Shown piece by piece: positions 31,257 through 40,383 of a DNA stretch of 64,000 nucleotides (positions are counted from its first letter, which is position 1; each line of letters starts with the position of its first letter). A program made the position numbers and the translations under genes. Under the pieces are notes generated by a model. It searched no databases, had not been told where the DNA came from, and saw only the letters and a program-made list of their open reading frames with translations. The DNA lies in contig NZ_BBWW01000001.1 in NCBI RefSeq assembly GCF_001485215.1, positions 2,170,001-2,234,000 on the forward strand, read 5' to 3'. This DNA is from Leptolyngbya sp. NIES-2104. GTDB lineage: Bacteria > Cyanobacteriota > Cyanobacteriia > Leptolyngbyales > Leptolyngbyaceae.

Positions 31257-31916
31257 ATGTCTTCGCCGCAATTGTCTCCGGATGCCATTTTGTTTGACGA
31301 TCGAGCCGATGCCGCTCGTCAACTTGCCGAACTTGTTCTAAAAGAATCCCAATCTGTTGAAGCGTCCTTTGTGGTTTACGCTTTGCCGCGTGGGGGCATT
31401 GGGATTGGGGCTGAAATTGCTCAGGCGCTTGGTTGTCCTTTAGATATTCTCGTTGCTAAGAAAATTACTCGTCCGCACGATCCAGAATTAGCGATCGGAG
31501 CCGTCACTGCGGATGGGCATATTTTGCGATCGCTCAACTCCAAACTTCCCGGTTGGCAGGAAGCAGTCGAACGCGCTCAAAGTAAAGCGAAACAACAACT
31601 TGAGCAATTTCACGATCGTCCAAACGTCACCGCAGCAGGAAAGATTGCCTTACTGGTCGATGATGGAATAGCGACTGGAATGACGATTTCTGTGGCAGCG
31701 CAAGCCCTTCGAGAACAGCAACCTAAAGAAATTTGGATTTGTGCGCCTGTGGCTCCGGCGGTCTTGGTCAAACGCTTGTATGATTATTGCGATCGCGTTT
31801 TAGTGTTGGCGGCTCCCGATCCTTTCTTAAGCGTCAGTCGATTTTATCGAGCGTTTCCGCAAGTGGAGACCGAAAGTGCGATCGCGGACTTGAAAAAAAC
31901 TTTACCAAACTGCTAA
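31257..31916 (+). CDS. Phosphoribosyltransferase-family protein
   Basis: A 219-residue type I PRTase fold protein. The PRPP loop is KIALLVDDGIATGMTIS, with two aspartates and the T-G-x-T turn; the hood region VVYALPRGGIGIGAEIAQALGCPLDILVAKKI is typical of stand-alone PRTases of unknown substrate. The ATG at 31257 has a strong ribosome site (AGGAGGAA); a TTG at 31242 is the weaker alternative. It follows hisD by 66 bases and may be cotranscribed, but a role in histidine synthesis is not implied. A purine or pyrimidine base is the likely substrate. Confidence 0.82.
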   Translation: MSSPQLSPDAILFDDRADAARQLAELVLKESQSVEASFVVYALPRGGIGIGAEIAQALGCPLDILVAKKITRPHDPELAIGAVTADGHILRSLNSKLPGWQEAVERAQSKAKQQLEQFHDRPNVTAAGKIALLVDDGIATGMTISVAAQALREQQPKEIWICAPVAPAVLVKRLYDYCDRVLVLAAPDPFLSVSRFYRAFPQVETESAIADLKKTLPNC

Positions 31917-31925
31917 AGATAAGTC

Positions 31926-32252
31926 ATGACAAGTTTTTTGGCGTGGGGAAGATCTATGCAGCAGTGGCGGAGTTTTTGGCACACGATCGAGTTTATGAGC
32001 CTGGAGAATCCTCCCCAGTTGATTGAGACGCTGATGCTGGCACTGTCGATGGTGCTGTTTAGCGTGTGGATTGCTCAATCAGAGTTGGCGTATTTGCTGT
32101 TGGGATTGGTGTTAACGGTTGGGGCTTGCGCGTCGATTTTGGTGCGCGAGGCGTTGATTCCGGCAATTCGTCCGCGTCCGACTCAGGTGATGGCAACGTT
32201 GCTATTGTTGGTGAGCCTTTACGGGTTTGCGGATCTATTGTTGGCGCGTTGA
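31926..32252 (+). CDS. Small membrane protein of unknown function
   Basis: A 108-residue protein with three hydrophobic stretches (about residues 36-52, 54-72 and 88-105). It begins nine bases after the phosphoribosyltransferase stop. The last 34 bases overlap, antisense, the 3' end of the hpsP-like gene. I recognise no family or motif. Hydrophobicity and tight spacing favour a real gene, but a chance ORF is possible. Confidence 0.5.
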   Translation: MTSFLAWGRSMQQWRSFWHTIEFMSLENPPQLIETLMLALSMVLFSVWIAQSELAYLLLGLVLTVGACASILVREALIPAIRPRPTQVMATLLLLVSLYGFADLLLAR

Positions 32253-33400
32253 ATGTTTTCGTAAGCGGTGATCATTTGTTGGGCGATCGCGTTCCAACTG
32301 TAGTTTTCTTTGGCGTGGATTTGCGCGTTTTTGCCGCGTCGGAGTTGCTCGGATCGATCGTGCATCGCTGCGTTTAGAGTTTGAGTCAGGCTTTCGACAG
32401 TGCAAGAACAGATCCAGCCGGAGTGCGATCGCTCAATTTCATTCCAAATGTGTACTTGATCAGAAATTACGACAGGCGTTCCGACACTCATCGCTTCTGC
32501 GACAGCAATTCCAAAGTTTTCGTAGTAGGAAGGGAGAACGAATAGATCAGCGGTTTCAAGTAAAGCGGTTTTTTCGGCTCCAGTGATGAAACCGACGATC
32601 GAGGTTTTGTCTTTGAGCGAAGAGGATTGAATGCGATCACGGATTGCTAATTCGTATATCGGATCTTGAGGGTTGCCGCCCGCGAGAACGAAATGGAAAT
32701 TTCGATCGAGTTTCTCTAAAGCAGGAATCAACAAGTCTAAGCCTTTTTTCGGCTCGACTCGCGACATGAAGAGCAAAATTGGCTTGTTGCTTGGAATGCC
32801 GAACTTTTCACGAATTGAACTGGAGTTAGAAGGTGGCAGACTGACACCGAGCGGAATCACTAAATCACGAGTGACGGTATTAAACCGCTCTGAAATTTTC
32901 GCTTCTTGGTCGCTAGTGAAATGAACGGCGGCAGCTTTTGACAGATTTGGGCGTTCTAGAAGCGCAGCGTATAGGCGTTTGAGATGGCGTTTTTTCTGAA
33001 GGTCAGCGGGATCGAGGGTTCCGAGTGGGCGGAGAATGTAGGGGAGTTGACGCGATCGAGCGATCGCAGCCGCGCAAGAACTCACCGGGGAAAATAGCGC
33101 GTGAATGTGAGCCACATCGTAAGTGTGAGCGCTTTTAGAAAGCCACTGGAGAAGGTCGATCGAGAATTTATAACGGCGGAACGGCGAACAGCGAAAGTAG
33201 AGAATTTCGTAGCCGTTTTGAGCAATGGGAACGCCTAGAGGAACATCAAGCGGGGCTTGTCCGACATCGCCGTTTGAATCGGTAGTTGCGATCGTCACTT
33301 CGATCCCTGCTTCTGATAACGCGCTTGATAGTCCTAAAACCATCTGACTTGGACCACCATAAACAAGAGAGACTGACGGCACGATCTGTAGGATTTTCAT
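32219..33400 (-). CDS. hpsP: GT4 glycosyltransferase, HpsP-like
   Basis: A 393-residue GT-B fold enzyme of family 4. N-terminal VYGGPSQMVLGLSSAL binds acceptor or donor as in other GT4 enzymes; the C-terminal donor site is present as FMSRVEPKKGLDLLIPAL, FVLAGG and the E-x7-E motif PSYYENFGIAVAEAMSVGTPVV. It is the last of three consecutive glycosyltransferase genes and probably works in one polysaccharide pathway. The HpsP name rests on its place in an L-M-N-O-P-like block known from filamentous cyanobacteria, so the symbol is less certain than the family. Confidence 0.8.
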   Translation of the reverse strand: MKILQIVPSVSLVYGGPSQMVLGLSSALSEAGIEVTIATTDSNGDVGQAPLDVPLGVPIAQNGYEILYFRCSPFRRYKFSIDLLQWLSKSAHTYDVAHIHALFSPVSSCAAAIARSRQLPYILRPLGTLDPADLQKKRHLKRLYAALLERPNLSKAAAVHFTSDQEAKISERFNTVTRDLVIPLGVSLPPSNSSSIREKFGIPSNKPILLFMSRVEPKKGLDLLIPALEKLDRNFHFVLAGGNPQDPIYELAIRDRIQSSSLKDKTSIVGFITGAEKTALLETADLFVLPSYYENFGIAVAEAMSVGTPVVISDQVHIWNEIERSHSGWICSCTVESLTQTLNAAMHDRSEQLRRGKNAQIHAKENYSWNAIAQQMITAYENIQRANNRSANP

Positions 33401-33403
33401 AGG

Positions 33404-34567
33404 TTAAAGCGATCGGTAAAATTCCAATAATTCCTTTGCCAAAGCCCGATTCGCATATTTCGCGATCGCTCTTTGATATCCACGCTGACCTAACTCCTCA
33501 GCGAAATTCCTGTCGTCGATGAGCTGCTTGAGTCGATTGCTTAGTTCCTCGGCATTCCCTTCAGGAAACACCAATCCTGCTTGTTCAATCACATTCGGAA
33601 TCTCACCCGAATCAGAACCAATGACCGGAACTTGACATGCCATTGCTTCGATCAAAACGTGTCCAAATTGTTCTTTCCAACCCGCGGAAGTCAAGGTTTT
33701 AAATTGATACGTTGTTTCAGAAGGTAACACCAACGTATTCATCAAATTGATATAGCGATAGACGTCAGCATGAGGAACGCTTTCGACCCAGATTAAACGA
33801 TCGACAAATCTAAATCGTTCCGCTTGCTGTTGAATTTCTGACTTGAGTTCACCACGTCCGAGTAAGAGCAGTTTCCAAGTGCGATCGCGCAATCTTTCCA
33901 GCGCTTTCACTAACGTCAGAATTCCTTTTTCTGGCACAAATCGCCCAACAAATCCCACAACGAAATCATTGGCTTGAATTCCTAACTTTGCGGCAAGTTC
34001 TGTCTGGGGTTGCGGACAAAAAAGCGAATCATCCACACCTAATTGCGGCATGATGCTCATTTTTTTGAGAAAACCGCGATCGCGTAAAATTTTTGCTCCG
34101 TCCTGATTTCCAGCAATAATTCCATCTGTATTTTTCAGGTTGTAAGCTTCAAGCAATGAAACCGGAAATCTCAACGTATAAGGCAAATTCCACCAAGTAA
34201 AAAAGACGTTCTTCGCCTTGAGGTTTAATACCTTATTGAACGTGATGAATTGCGCGTATGCAAGGGATTTTGCACCTTGTTCGACTTGAATAATGTCCGG
34301 TTTGAAAGATTTAAGTAATGGAATTAACTCGGCTCCGAAGGTGAGTAAGCCTTGATTGTTTTGGCTGAAGTTAGAAACGGGGACAACTCGGAAAGAGCCT
34401 TCTTCTCGGTAGCGAGTCTCGATCGTATCTTTCATCACGCCGCCCGGTTTCCATCGCTTCGGAATCACGATCGTGACTTCGATTCCTGATTCTAGATTCG
34501 CCAAAGCTTTGAGCTTTTCGCAGTTCAAATCAACAATATACGAATGACTGACAACGAGAATTTTCAT
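33404..34567 (-). CDS. hpsO: GT4 glycosyltransferase, HpsO-like
   Basis: A 387-residue GT-B glycosyltransferase. The donor-binding half carries GFVGRFVPEKGILTLVKAL, LLLGRGELK and FGHVLIEAMACQVPVIGSD. The N-terminal half has VVSHSYIVDLNCEKLKAL, like secreted-polysaccharide transferases. Its ATG overlaps the stop of the upstream GT2 gene by four bases, and the next gene starts three bases after its stop, so the three form one transcription unit. HpsO is my reading of order and sequence; the sugar transferred is unknown. Confidence 0.8.
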   Translation of the reverse strand: MKILVVSHSYIVDLNCEKLKALANLESGIEVTIVIPKRWKPGGVMKDTIETRYREEGSFRVVPVSNFSQNNQGLLTFGAELIPLLKSFKPDIIQVEQGAKSLAYAQFITFNKVLNLKAKNVFFTWWNLPYTLRFPVSLLEAYNLKNTDGIIAGNQDGAKILRDRGFLKKMSIMPQLGVDDSLFCPQPQTELAAKLGIQANDFVVGFVGRFVPEKGILTLVKALERLRDRTWKLLLLGRGELKSEIQQQAERFRFVDRLIWVESVPHADVYRYINLMNTLVLPSETTYQFKTLTSAGWKEQFGHVLIEAMACQVPVIGSDSGEIPNVIEQAGLVFPEGNAEELSNRLKQLIDDRNFAEELGQRGYQRAIAKYANRALAKELLEFYRSL

Positions 34568-35541
34568 CGTTTCACCTCATCTTGACGGGTGTAAACTTGT
34601 CCGTTATCCCAGAAAGAGCAAATGACGGTTGCGATCGCACTCAAAAAGCCCAATGTGTAGAATCCAAATCGCGTGATGATCTTGATCGGCGAACCGCTCT
34701 TATGACAGGGCGGACGACCTAATACATGACAATCAAATAAGCGGAAAAAGAATCGTGCGGCTTGTGAAACGGTGAGATTGTTCAAGCCCATTAAAAAGTG
34801 ATTGTGATAAAACGTCATTTGATATTTCAGTGATTTAGTACTGATATCGTGACAGCCGCCTGTTTCTTCTCCTAAATGCACTAATGAGGCTTCCGGGTCG
34901 TACCAAATCATCAATCCAGTTTTTTGTAACTTGAGACAGAAATCGGATTCTTCGCGAACTGCACTCCCCCGGAATCGTTCATCAAACCAGATGTTATGCT
35001 TCTCAAAAACTTCACGACGGTAAGACATATTGCAGCCACGAGCGCTTAAAACTTGCTGCGGTTTTACGGTGTGAACTAAGTTCAAGTGATACCAAGCAAT
35101 TCCCGGATCGTGTGCTTCGGGCGGCAAGTCTTGAATTTCTAATCCCGGCTCAAAGTCGGCTAACTTCATACGATCGAACACTCGTCCCGCAACCGCGCCA
35201 ATCTCAGATCGCTGATAATTTCTCGCATGTGCGGTTAAATAACCGGGTTCAAGCTGCACATCGTCATCGATAAACACGAGAATTTCACCCTTCGATCGAC
35301 GCACCGCATAGTTTCTCGCCCCCGGCAAACTCGCCCAATCGAGCCTGAACCACTGAATCTTTCCCACTTGGGCAAGTTCTTCTAGAAACTGTTGAATATC
35401 TGGTTCGTGTACAGGCGTTTGATCCACGACTAGCACTTCGTAGTTCGGATAATCCTGCTTCAAAACATCAATTAGCGTTTCGCGTAGCGGCTCTTCCCGC
35501 CCATACGTGGGAATGACAACAGAAATAAAGGGCTGAGTCAT
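34564..35541 (-). CDS. hpsN: GT2 glycosyltransferase, HpsN-like
   Basis: A 325-residue inverting GT-A enzyme. VVIPTYGREEPLRETL, EVLVVDQTP and the DxD motif in ILVFIDDDVQLEPGY are clear. The acceptor-side SDFCLKLQKTGLMIWYDPEA follows, and a single hydrophobic segment near the C-terminus (FYTLGFLSAIATVIC) probably anchors it. I start it at ATG 35541; one at 35559 would add six residues. It opens the minus-strand N-O-P operon and is divergent from the hpsM-like gene across a repeat-rich gap. It resembles HpsN of the hormogonium polysaccharide system. Confidence 0.8.
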   Translation of the reverse strand: MTQPFISVVIPTYGREEPLRETLIDVLKQDYPNYEVLVVDQTPVHEPDIQQFLEELAQVGKIQWFRLDWASLPGARNYAVRRSKGEILVFIDDDVQLEPGYLTAHARNYQRSEIGAVAGRVFDRMKLADFEPGLEIQDLPPEAHDPGIAWYHLNLVHTVKPQQVLSARGCNMSYRREVFEKHNIWFDERFRGSAVREESDFCLKLQKTGLMIWYDPEASLVHLGEETGGCHDISTKSLKYQMTFYHNHFLMGLNNLTVSQAARFFFRLFDCHVLGRPPCHKSGSPIKIITRFGFYTLGFLSAIATVICSFWDNGQVYTRQDEVKR

Positions 35542-35602
35542 AACGCGGCTCGGAAACAACGCCGTTAGTGTTCCCAGACAAGCAAACTTTAACCCTTAGC
35601 TG

Positions 35603-35830
35603 CAAAAATCGCGCTGTTCCTAACGACAAGCACGACGTTCCTAACGACAAGCGCGACGTTTCTAACGACAGGCGCGATTTGTAACAAAAAATCGTAACGT
35701 TCCTAACGACAGGCGCGATTTGTAACAAAAAATCGTAACGTTCCTAACGACAGGCGCGATTTGTAACGAAAAATCGTAACGTTTCTAACGACAAGCGCGA
35801 TTTGTAACAAAAAAACGCGATTTTCATTAC
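35603..35830. repeat. Tandem array: two 21-bp then four 41-bp units
   Basis: The element CTAACGACARGCGCGA starts at 35620, 35641, 35662, 35703, 35744 and 35785, that is, twice at 21-base spacing and then at exact 41-base spacing. Each 41-base unit also contains CGATTT-GTAACA-AAAAATCG, a small stem-loop. Units differ at only a few positions; the last is partial. It lies in the 433-base gap between hpsN and hpsM, upstream of both. No gene is supported in this gap apart from the hpsL remnant at 35865-35939. Confidence 0.85.
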
Positions 35831-35864
35831 AAACAACACGAAATTGGTGATTAAAAGCGCAATT

Positions 35865-35939
35865 TTATCGCTTTCGTTTCTTTTTTTTCTTGTGATCTCC
35901 GACGGGTATCGGTTCTAATCGATCGAGTTTTAGCAACTC
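35865..35939 (-). pseudogene. Remnant of the hpsL 3' end
   Basis: Read on the minus strand this gives ELLKLDRLEPIPVGDHKKKK, then KRKR and a TAA. The intact HpsL C-terminus is KLPELDRLEPIPIEDPKKKK, then KRRR and a stop. DNA identity is high over GGTTCTAATCGATCGAG and the following T-rich run. There is no start or upstream homology. It therefore looks like a leftover of hpsL from before the hpsM segment was inverted or inserted. Confidence 0.75.
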
Positions 35940-35974
35940 AACAATCTGGGAACGATGAAAGGAACCGATTACTG

Positions 35975-37030
35975 ATGAGGCTTCCTATCATGTCATCTCG
36001 TGGAATTTATACCCTAGCCAACGATGCTGTCTACGATCAATTCATCGGTTTAATCAATAGCATTGAGGCAAATGTCAGCCCTGAAATTCCCATCTACGTC
36101 ATTCCTTACAATCAGCACTGCGATCGCGTAAAGCGAGAAATTGACACGAGGAAGAATGTAATCTTCTACGAAAACAAAGAGTCAATCGATCGATGGGATG
36201 CTTTTACAGAAGAAGTTTGGGCAGCCCATCCGATTACAAAACAAGCATCCTTTAAGCGCCCTAAATGGTACAAAAGCCCGTTAATGAGAAAGATGACCGC
36301 ATTCGATGGTCCGGCTGAGGAGTTTGTGTTTTACGATGCCGACAGTTTAGCGATGCAGCCTTTAGACAAAGTGTTTGCAAAACTGCGTGAATACGATTTT
36401 GTTTTCGACGACTGGGAACACGCAAAAGCAACGCCAGTTGCCGCTTTTGATTTTTCGCTTGTCCAGCAAGACCTTGGACTACTCGAATCAGAAGCCCGGA
36501 CGAAAATCCATTGCTCTAGCTTCTTTGGTTCTAAACGTGGACTACTAAACGCACAAGATCAAGTCGTACTCAAGCAACATCTTATTCAGAATCAAGAGAT
36601 TGCCTGGATTAACGAGAAATCCTGGTGGTGTGATGCCGATCTATTCAGCTACCTGACCTTGCGACTCGATCGACCCACGTTTAACTTCACCCTTAGCACT
36701 GACGGACAAGACCGCACCGGAAACTGTGCCAATATCGATCCGTTTGTGGTGCGTGACCATCTGCTGTACAACAAAGACGGATTAAAGCCGATTCATCGCC
36801 TTCACTATATGGGGTATTCTTCGATCGAGTTCGCTCGCCTTTCCCAAGGAGAAGCAGTACAGATCCCTTATGCAGAAGTTTTTCTTCATTACCGTTTTCT
36901 CAAAAATCCTGTCGAAAAACCGCGATCGCTCAAATCTCCTAGCCCGGTCGTGAGATTCAATCGATTCATGAATAAAGCAGCTACCAAAGTTAGTGCTACC
37001 CTCGAAAACTTGGTCAGTCAGCAAAACTAG
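35975..37030 (+). CDS. hpsM: HpsM-like protein of the hormogonium polysaccharide block
   Basis: A 351-residue soluble protein with a GT-A-like nucleotide-sugar layout: GIYTLANDAVYDQFIGLINS at the start and EFVFYDADSLAMQPL, a D-x-D motif in the position of a glycosyltransferase metal site. It may be a GT8-like transferase. The ATG at 35990 (MSSRGIYTLAND) is an equally good start. It is the only plus-strand gene in the L-M-N-O-P block, stops three bases from the hpsL stop, and has an hpsL remnant and a tandem array upstream, all signs of local inversion. The name is based on neighbourhood and recognition; the function is not established here. Confidence 0.7.
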   Translation: MRLPIMSSRGIYTLANDAVYDQFIGLINSIEANVSPEIPIYVIPYNQHCDRVKREIDTRKNVIFYENKESIDRWDAFTEEVWAAHPITKQASFKRPKWYKSPLMRKMTAFDGPAEEFVFYDADSLAMQPLDKVFAKLREYDFVFDDWEHAKATPVAAFDFSLVQQDLGLLESEARTKIHCSSFFGSKRGLLNAQDQVVLKQHLIQNQEIAWINEKSWWCDADLFSYLTLRLDRPTFNFTLSTDGQDRTGNCANIDPFVVRDHLLYNKDGLKPIHRLHYMGYSSIEFARLSQGEAVQIPYAEVFLHYRFLKNPVEKPRSLKSPSPVVRFNRFMNKAATKVSATLENLVSQQN

Positions 37031-37033
37031 CCC

Positions 37034-38629
37034 TTATCGCCGCCGTTTCTTCTTTTTCTTCGGATCTTCAATCGGAATCGGTTCTAATCGATCGAGTTCT
37101 GGTAACTTCAGCGCAACTCCGGCAAAAAACCAGTAATACACTGCAACTGGATCGACATCCAATGGATAGTAATAGGTGTTGTAGCTAATCACCAAAACGA
37201 ACGTCCAGAAAACTGCTCCGTATCCTCGGAGATTCTTGTCTTTGACCGATCGATACGCTCTAAAACAAGCGATCGTTAACGCCGTTACCAGTACCAAGAA
37301 CAGAATCACCCCGATCGGACCAATCTCATACATCACTTTTGGATAATACGTCTCGATCAGTTGCGTGTCTCCCATTGCTCGTGCGGAATTCGTAGCGCGT
37401 CCCAATCCATTTCCGAGCAGCGTCGCGCCACGAACCACCATATTGAACTGTTCAGTGATAAACGCATCCGGCGGCGAAGCATTCCACCGACTCACCGCAC
37501 TATCAAGACGCTCCTGAACAACAGCGGGATTTGATGCCATTGCAACCACGATCGCGCCTGCGAGTCCAACCCCGATCGGTAAAAATCGCTTCAGGTTTGC
37601 GATCTGCCCGGTCGTGAATAGCTGAATCACAATCATCACAGGTACCAGCATCAACGCAATCCGCTGTCCGCAAATCACCGCCATCACGATCGTCAGCAGC
37701 ATTCCAATGCCGCCGATGATCTTCCAAACGAAATTGCGATCGAAAAACGTCACCGCAAACGTCGTAAACGCACTCGAAATCAAGTACCAGCCCCACTGCC
37801 ACGGTGCAACGAATGTTCCTGGAAGCCGGATCACACCTTGTTCTGGGGTGTACAGCAGTGAGCCACCGACAAAGCAACGGGCATCGAGTGACGCTTTGAA
37901 GAGGTCTGCGCCTTCACCCACCGTTCCTTTGCAGCGTCCCGTTTTCAGCATCATGTACTGGACAAACGCCAACCCGCAGCAGATGATCACAACCACAACG
38001 GTAATTCGCATCAAATTGTAGACATCCTGCTTTTTCTTCATCAAATAGTAGGCGCAGGGAATCAAAGGTACATATCCCAGTAAAACTTTCAAGCCCAAAA
38101 TTCCCATGAAAATCGGCTTTTCAGAAGGTTTACCTGTGAACTGTTGTGCTCCATTCACAAACAACAGCACCAAAATACAATAGACAAACAGCAGCAGCAG
38201 CGGCGTTTTAAGCGATTTGGGAACGATCATCGCGAGCTTATGCTGCTTACAGTACTGATAAATTGCAATTAAGGCAGGAATATACATCCCATCTTTCGCC
38301 AACTGCATCAAGGGATTGTTTCCGACCGTTGCATAAGTGATCGTGCCGCCGAACGGCATGTAAATCATAAAGGCGTGGAGTGCGTGCCACGGAAACTTAA
38401 ACGACAGCATCAATGTGAGAATGCCTGCAAATCCGCCGCCTGCTCCTTTGACTCCTGCGATCGCAAAGAGCGCCATTCCCACCACGAGCGAAATCATCGT
38501 CGCCATCGAAATGAAGTTCACCGCTGCTTTACGTGCCTGAATCGCTTTACGCTTTTCGGCTAAACGCTCCTTCAACGTCAGCGTTGCATCCGTTTCGATC
38601 GAGGATTTACCTTTGCGCTTTTTTGCCAT
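37034..38629 (-). CDS. hpsL: HpsL-like O-antigen ligase/polymerase-type membrane protein
   Basis: A 531-residue protein with a basic coiled N-terminal tail (about 1-40), 11-12 membrane segments and a basic C-terminal tail ending KKKKKRRR. The large external loop before the last helices (MASNPAVVQERLDSAVSRWN...) and GNGLGRATNSARAMGDTQ are typical of Wzy/WaaL-type ligases. It probably polymerises or ligates the polysaccharide made by the adjacent glycosyltransferases. It is convergent with the hpsM-like gene. A second copy of its last 24 codons is found at 35865-35939. The HpsL assignment is from recognition and context. Confidence 0.8.
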   Translation of the reverse strand: MAKKRKGKSSIETDATLTLKERLAEKRKAIQARKAAVNFISMATMISLVVGMALFAIAGVKGAGGGFAGILTLMLSFKFPWHALHAFMIYMPFGGTITYATVGNNPLMQLAKDGMYIPALIAIYQYCKQHKLAMIVPKSLKTPLLLLFVYCILVLLFVNGAQQFTGKPSEKPIFMGILGLKVLLGYVPLIPCAYYLMKKKQDVYNLMRITVVVVIICCGLAFVQYMMLKTGRCKGTVGEGADLFKASLDARCFVGGSLLYTPEQGVIRLPGTFVAPWQWGWYLISSAFTTFAVTFFDRNFVWKIIGGIGMLLTIVMAVICGQRIALMLVPVMIVIQLFTTGQIANLKRFLPIGVGLAGAIVVAMASNPAVVQERLDSAVSRWNASPPDAFITEQFNMVVRGATLLGNGLGRATNSARAMGDTQLIETYYPKVMYEIGPIGVILFLVLVTALTIACFRAYRSVKDKNLRGYGAVFWTFVLVISYNTYYYPLDVDPVAVYYWFFAGVALKLPELDRLEPIPIEDPKKKKKRRR

Positions 38630-38733
38630 AGAAACCGGACAACTCTAAGTATTGCTGTCAAATTAAGCACTTGAATCATAGCCGAGAACCCTAAATCGGG
38701 AAGACTAATTGCAGCCCTCTACCGCCTCGAACT

Positions 38734-40356
38734 ATGATTCATCGATCGGTTCTGCTCTACTGGCGAAAAAGTTTAACGTTAGAAATATTACTCAGTTGTG
38801 CGATCGCGCTCGGTCTTGTTTTCCGTCTCTTGAATCTCGGCACTCGCGAGTTCTGGTATGACGAAGTTCTCTCGCTTCTGCTTTCCACGGGTCAGAAAAT
38901 CAAGTACTCACTTCCCGAAGAAAGTTCGATCGCACTGTCTCAGTTAACCGCTCTCTTAAGTTTGCCGTCTGAAGGTTCGATTAGTGCGATCGCGAAAACG
39001 CTCCAGGGTTTGGTTCGTGGTCTTTATAGCGGAGAACCCCATCCCCCAATCTTTTTCTTGACGCAACACTTTTGGCTTCGGTTGTTTGGCAATAGCGAAA
39101 TCGCGATGAGGAGTTTACCCACGCTTTGGAGTGTGGGCGCGATCACGGCAGCATACGGACTAGGGCAGAAATTGATCGATCGTCGGGGCGGTCTTTTATT
39201 TGCGGCACTGTTGGCTACAAATCCTTTTTATTTATTTCATTCGCTGAATGTCCGAATGTATACGCCGCTCGTCTTGTGGGCGATCCTCAGCGTATGGGCA
39301 TTGCTTGAGATCGTTTCTCGTCCGCGTTGGAAGTGGCAAATTACATTTATTGTGTCGATCGTATTCGGCTTGCTGACGTTCTATCTATTTGCCTACTGGG
39401 TTGTGGTCTTGGCAGGATTGATTCTGGTATTGGATCGCAAACATTGGATTCAGCATGGACTGAGAATGACGATCGCGGGAATGCTCACACTTCCTTGGGC
39501 GATTTCCGGCACGTTGAAACAGTTACGAAATGCTGACCTTGATCGATTTGGAGTGCGAGAAGGCAACCCTGCCTTTTTACACCTTCAAGATCTCCTCCAA
39601 ACGGTAGGGGCGCAGTTAGTTATCGGCGATTGGGCAACGAACTTATCGACGGGGATCATCGCACTAGTCGGGCTTTTTGCCAGTGTCGGACTAGGAGCGG
39701 CTGTGATCTACCTTTGGAAGTCTGGTCAAAAATGGCGCTTGACGGTAGCGTTGGGGATGAGTATATTTCCCCTGCTCCTAGCGTTTTGTGTCGATGTTTT
39801 GACGCGAAAGTACACGCTGGGATTCGGTTGGGGTCGGGCGCTGATTTTTGTGCTACCAGGATGTTTATTGCTGATGACGATTGCAATTCGACAACTTAAG
39901 GCGCATCAAGGCATCGTAGCCCTTTTGCTACTGTTGCTCTATCTCGCGATCGACACGGGAGATTTGACTTTAAGAACGCGATCGGTGTTTCATCAAGTGG
40001 CAGAGATGGTACAACTCGATTCGGCTCCGGTGCTGATTGCAATGGATTCAAAAGCTTGGGGACACGTCAATCGTCTGGCGTATTACATTCCGTCCACCAG
40101 CCGCGTCGATCTGTTGGCTCAGCCTGCGAGTGAACTCGCGACCCGTCTCAAAGCCGCACTCAACCAATCTAGTTATCAACGAGTGATTTGGCTTGAAAGT
40201 GCTGATCCGGTTTGGTCTTTGCCTGCTACGACCGCAGAACGTCAACGCATTCAGCAAGTTTTAGAGGAACGATTCTCGATCGCTAAGACTCAATCCCTTA
40301 AGGGAACGATGAGCCTAGATGAGTTTCAACTCAACCTGTATCAAACTGCCCGCTAA
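38734..40356 (+). CDS. GT39-like membrane glycosyltransferase
   Basis: A 540-residue GT-C protein with about 11 hydrophobic segments. FRLLNLGTREFWYDEVLSLL near residue 35 carries the Asp-Glu catalytic pair in the first external loop, and EPHPPIFFLTQHFWLRLFGNSE is the usual next conserved part of ArnT/PMT-type enzymes (PMT_2 family). It would use a polyprenyl-phosphate sugar on the outer face of the membrane. The next gene, a GT2-GtrA protein, could make that donor. The acceptor is unknown. The soluble C-terminal 100 residues are variable. Confidence 0.83.
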   Translation: MIHRSVLLYWRKSLTLEILLSCAIALGLVFRLLNLGTREFWYDEVLSLLLSTGQKIKYSLPEESSIALSQLTALLSLPSEGSISAIAKTLQGLVRGLYSGEPHPPIFFLTQHFWLRLFGNSEIAMRSLPTLWSVGAITAAYGLGQKLIDRRGGLLFAALLATNPFYLFHSLNVRMYTPLVLWAILSVWALLEIVSRPRWKWQITFIVSIVFGLLTFYLFAYWVVVLAGLILVLDRKHWIQHGLRMTIAGMLTLPWAISGTLKQLRNADLDRFGVREGNPAFLHLQDLLQTVGAQLVIGDWATNLSTGIIALVGLFASVGLGAAVIYLWKSGQKWRLTVALGMSIFPLLLAFCVDVLTRKYTLGFGWGRALIFVLPGCLLLMTIAIRQLKAHQGIVALLLLLLYLAIDTGDLTLRTRSVFHQVAEMVQLDSAPVLIAMDSKAWGHVNRLAYYIPSTSRVDLLAQPASELATRLKAALNQSSYQRVIWLESADPVWSLPATTAERQRIQQVLEERFSIAKTQSLKGTMSLDEFQLNLYQTAR

Positions 40357-40383
40357 CCTCTGTCGTCCTACTCAAATTGCCGC

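Noticed and set aside
35468-35728. 86-codon minus-strand ORF with LSLETSRLSLGTS-like repeats
   Set aside because: It is the translated tandem repeat plus the 5' end of hpsN; no start or protein features.
35603-35830. CRISPR array
   Set aside because: The spacing is constant, but the 'spacers' are themselves repeated sequence, and there are no cas genes.
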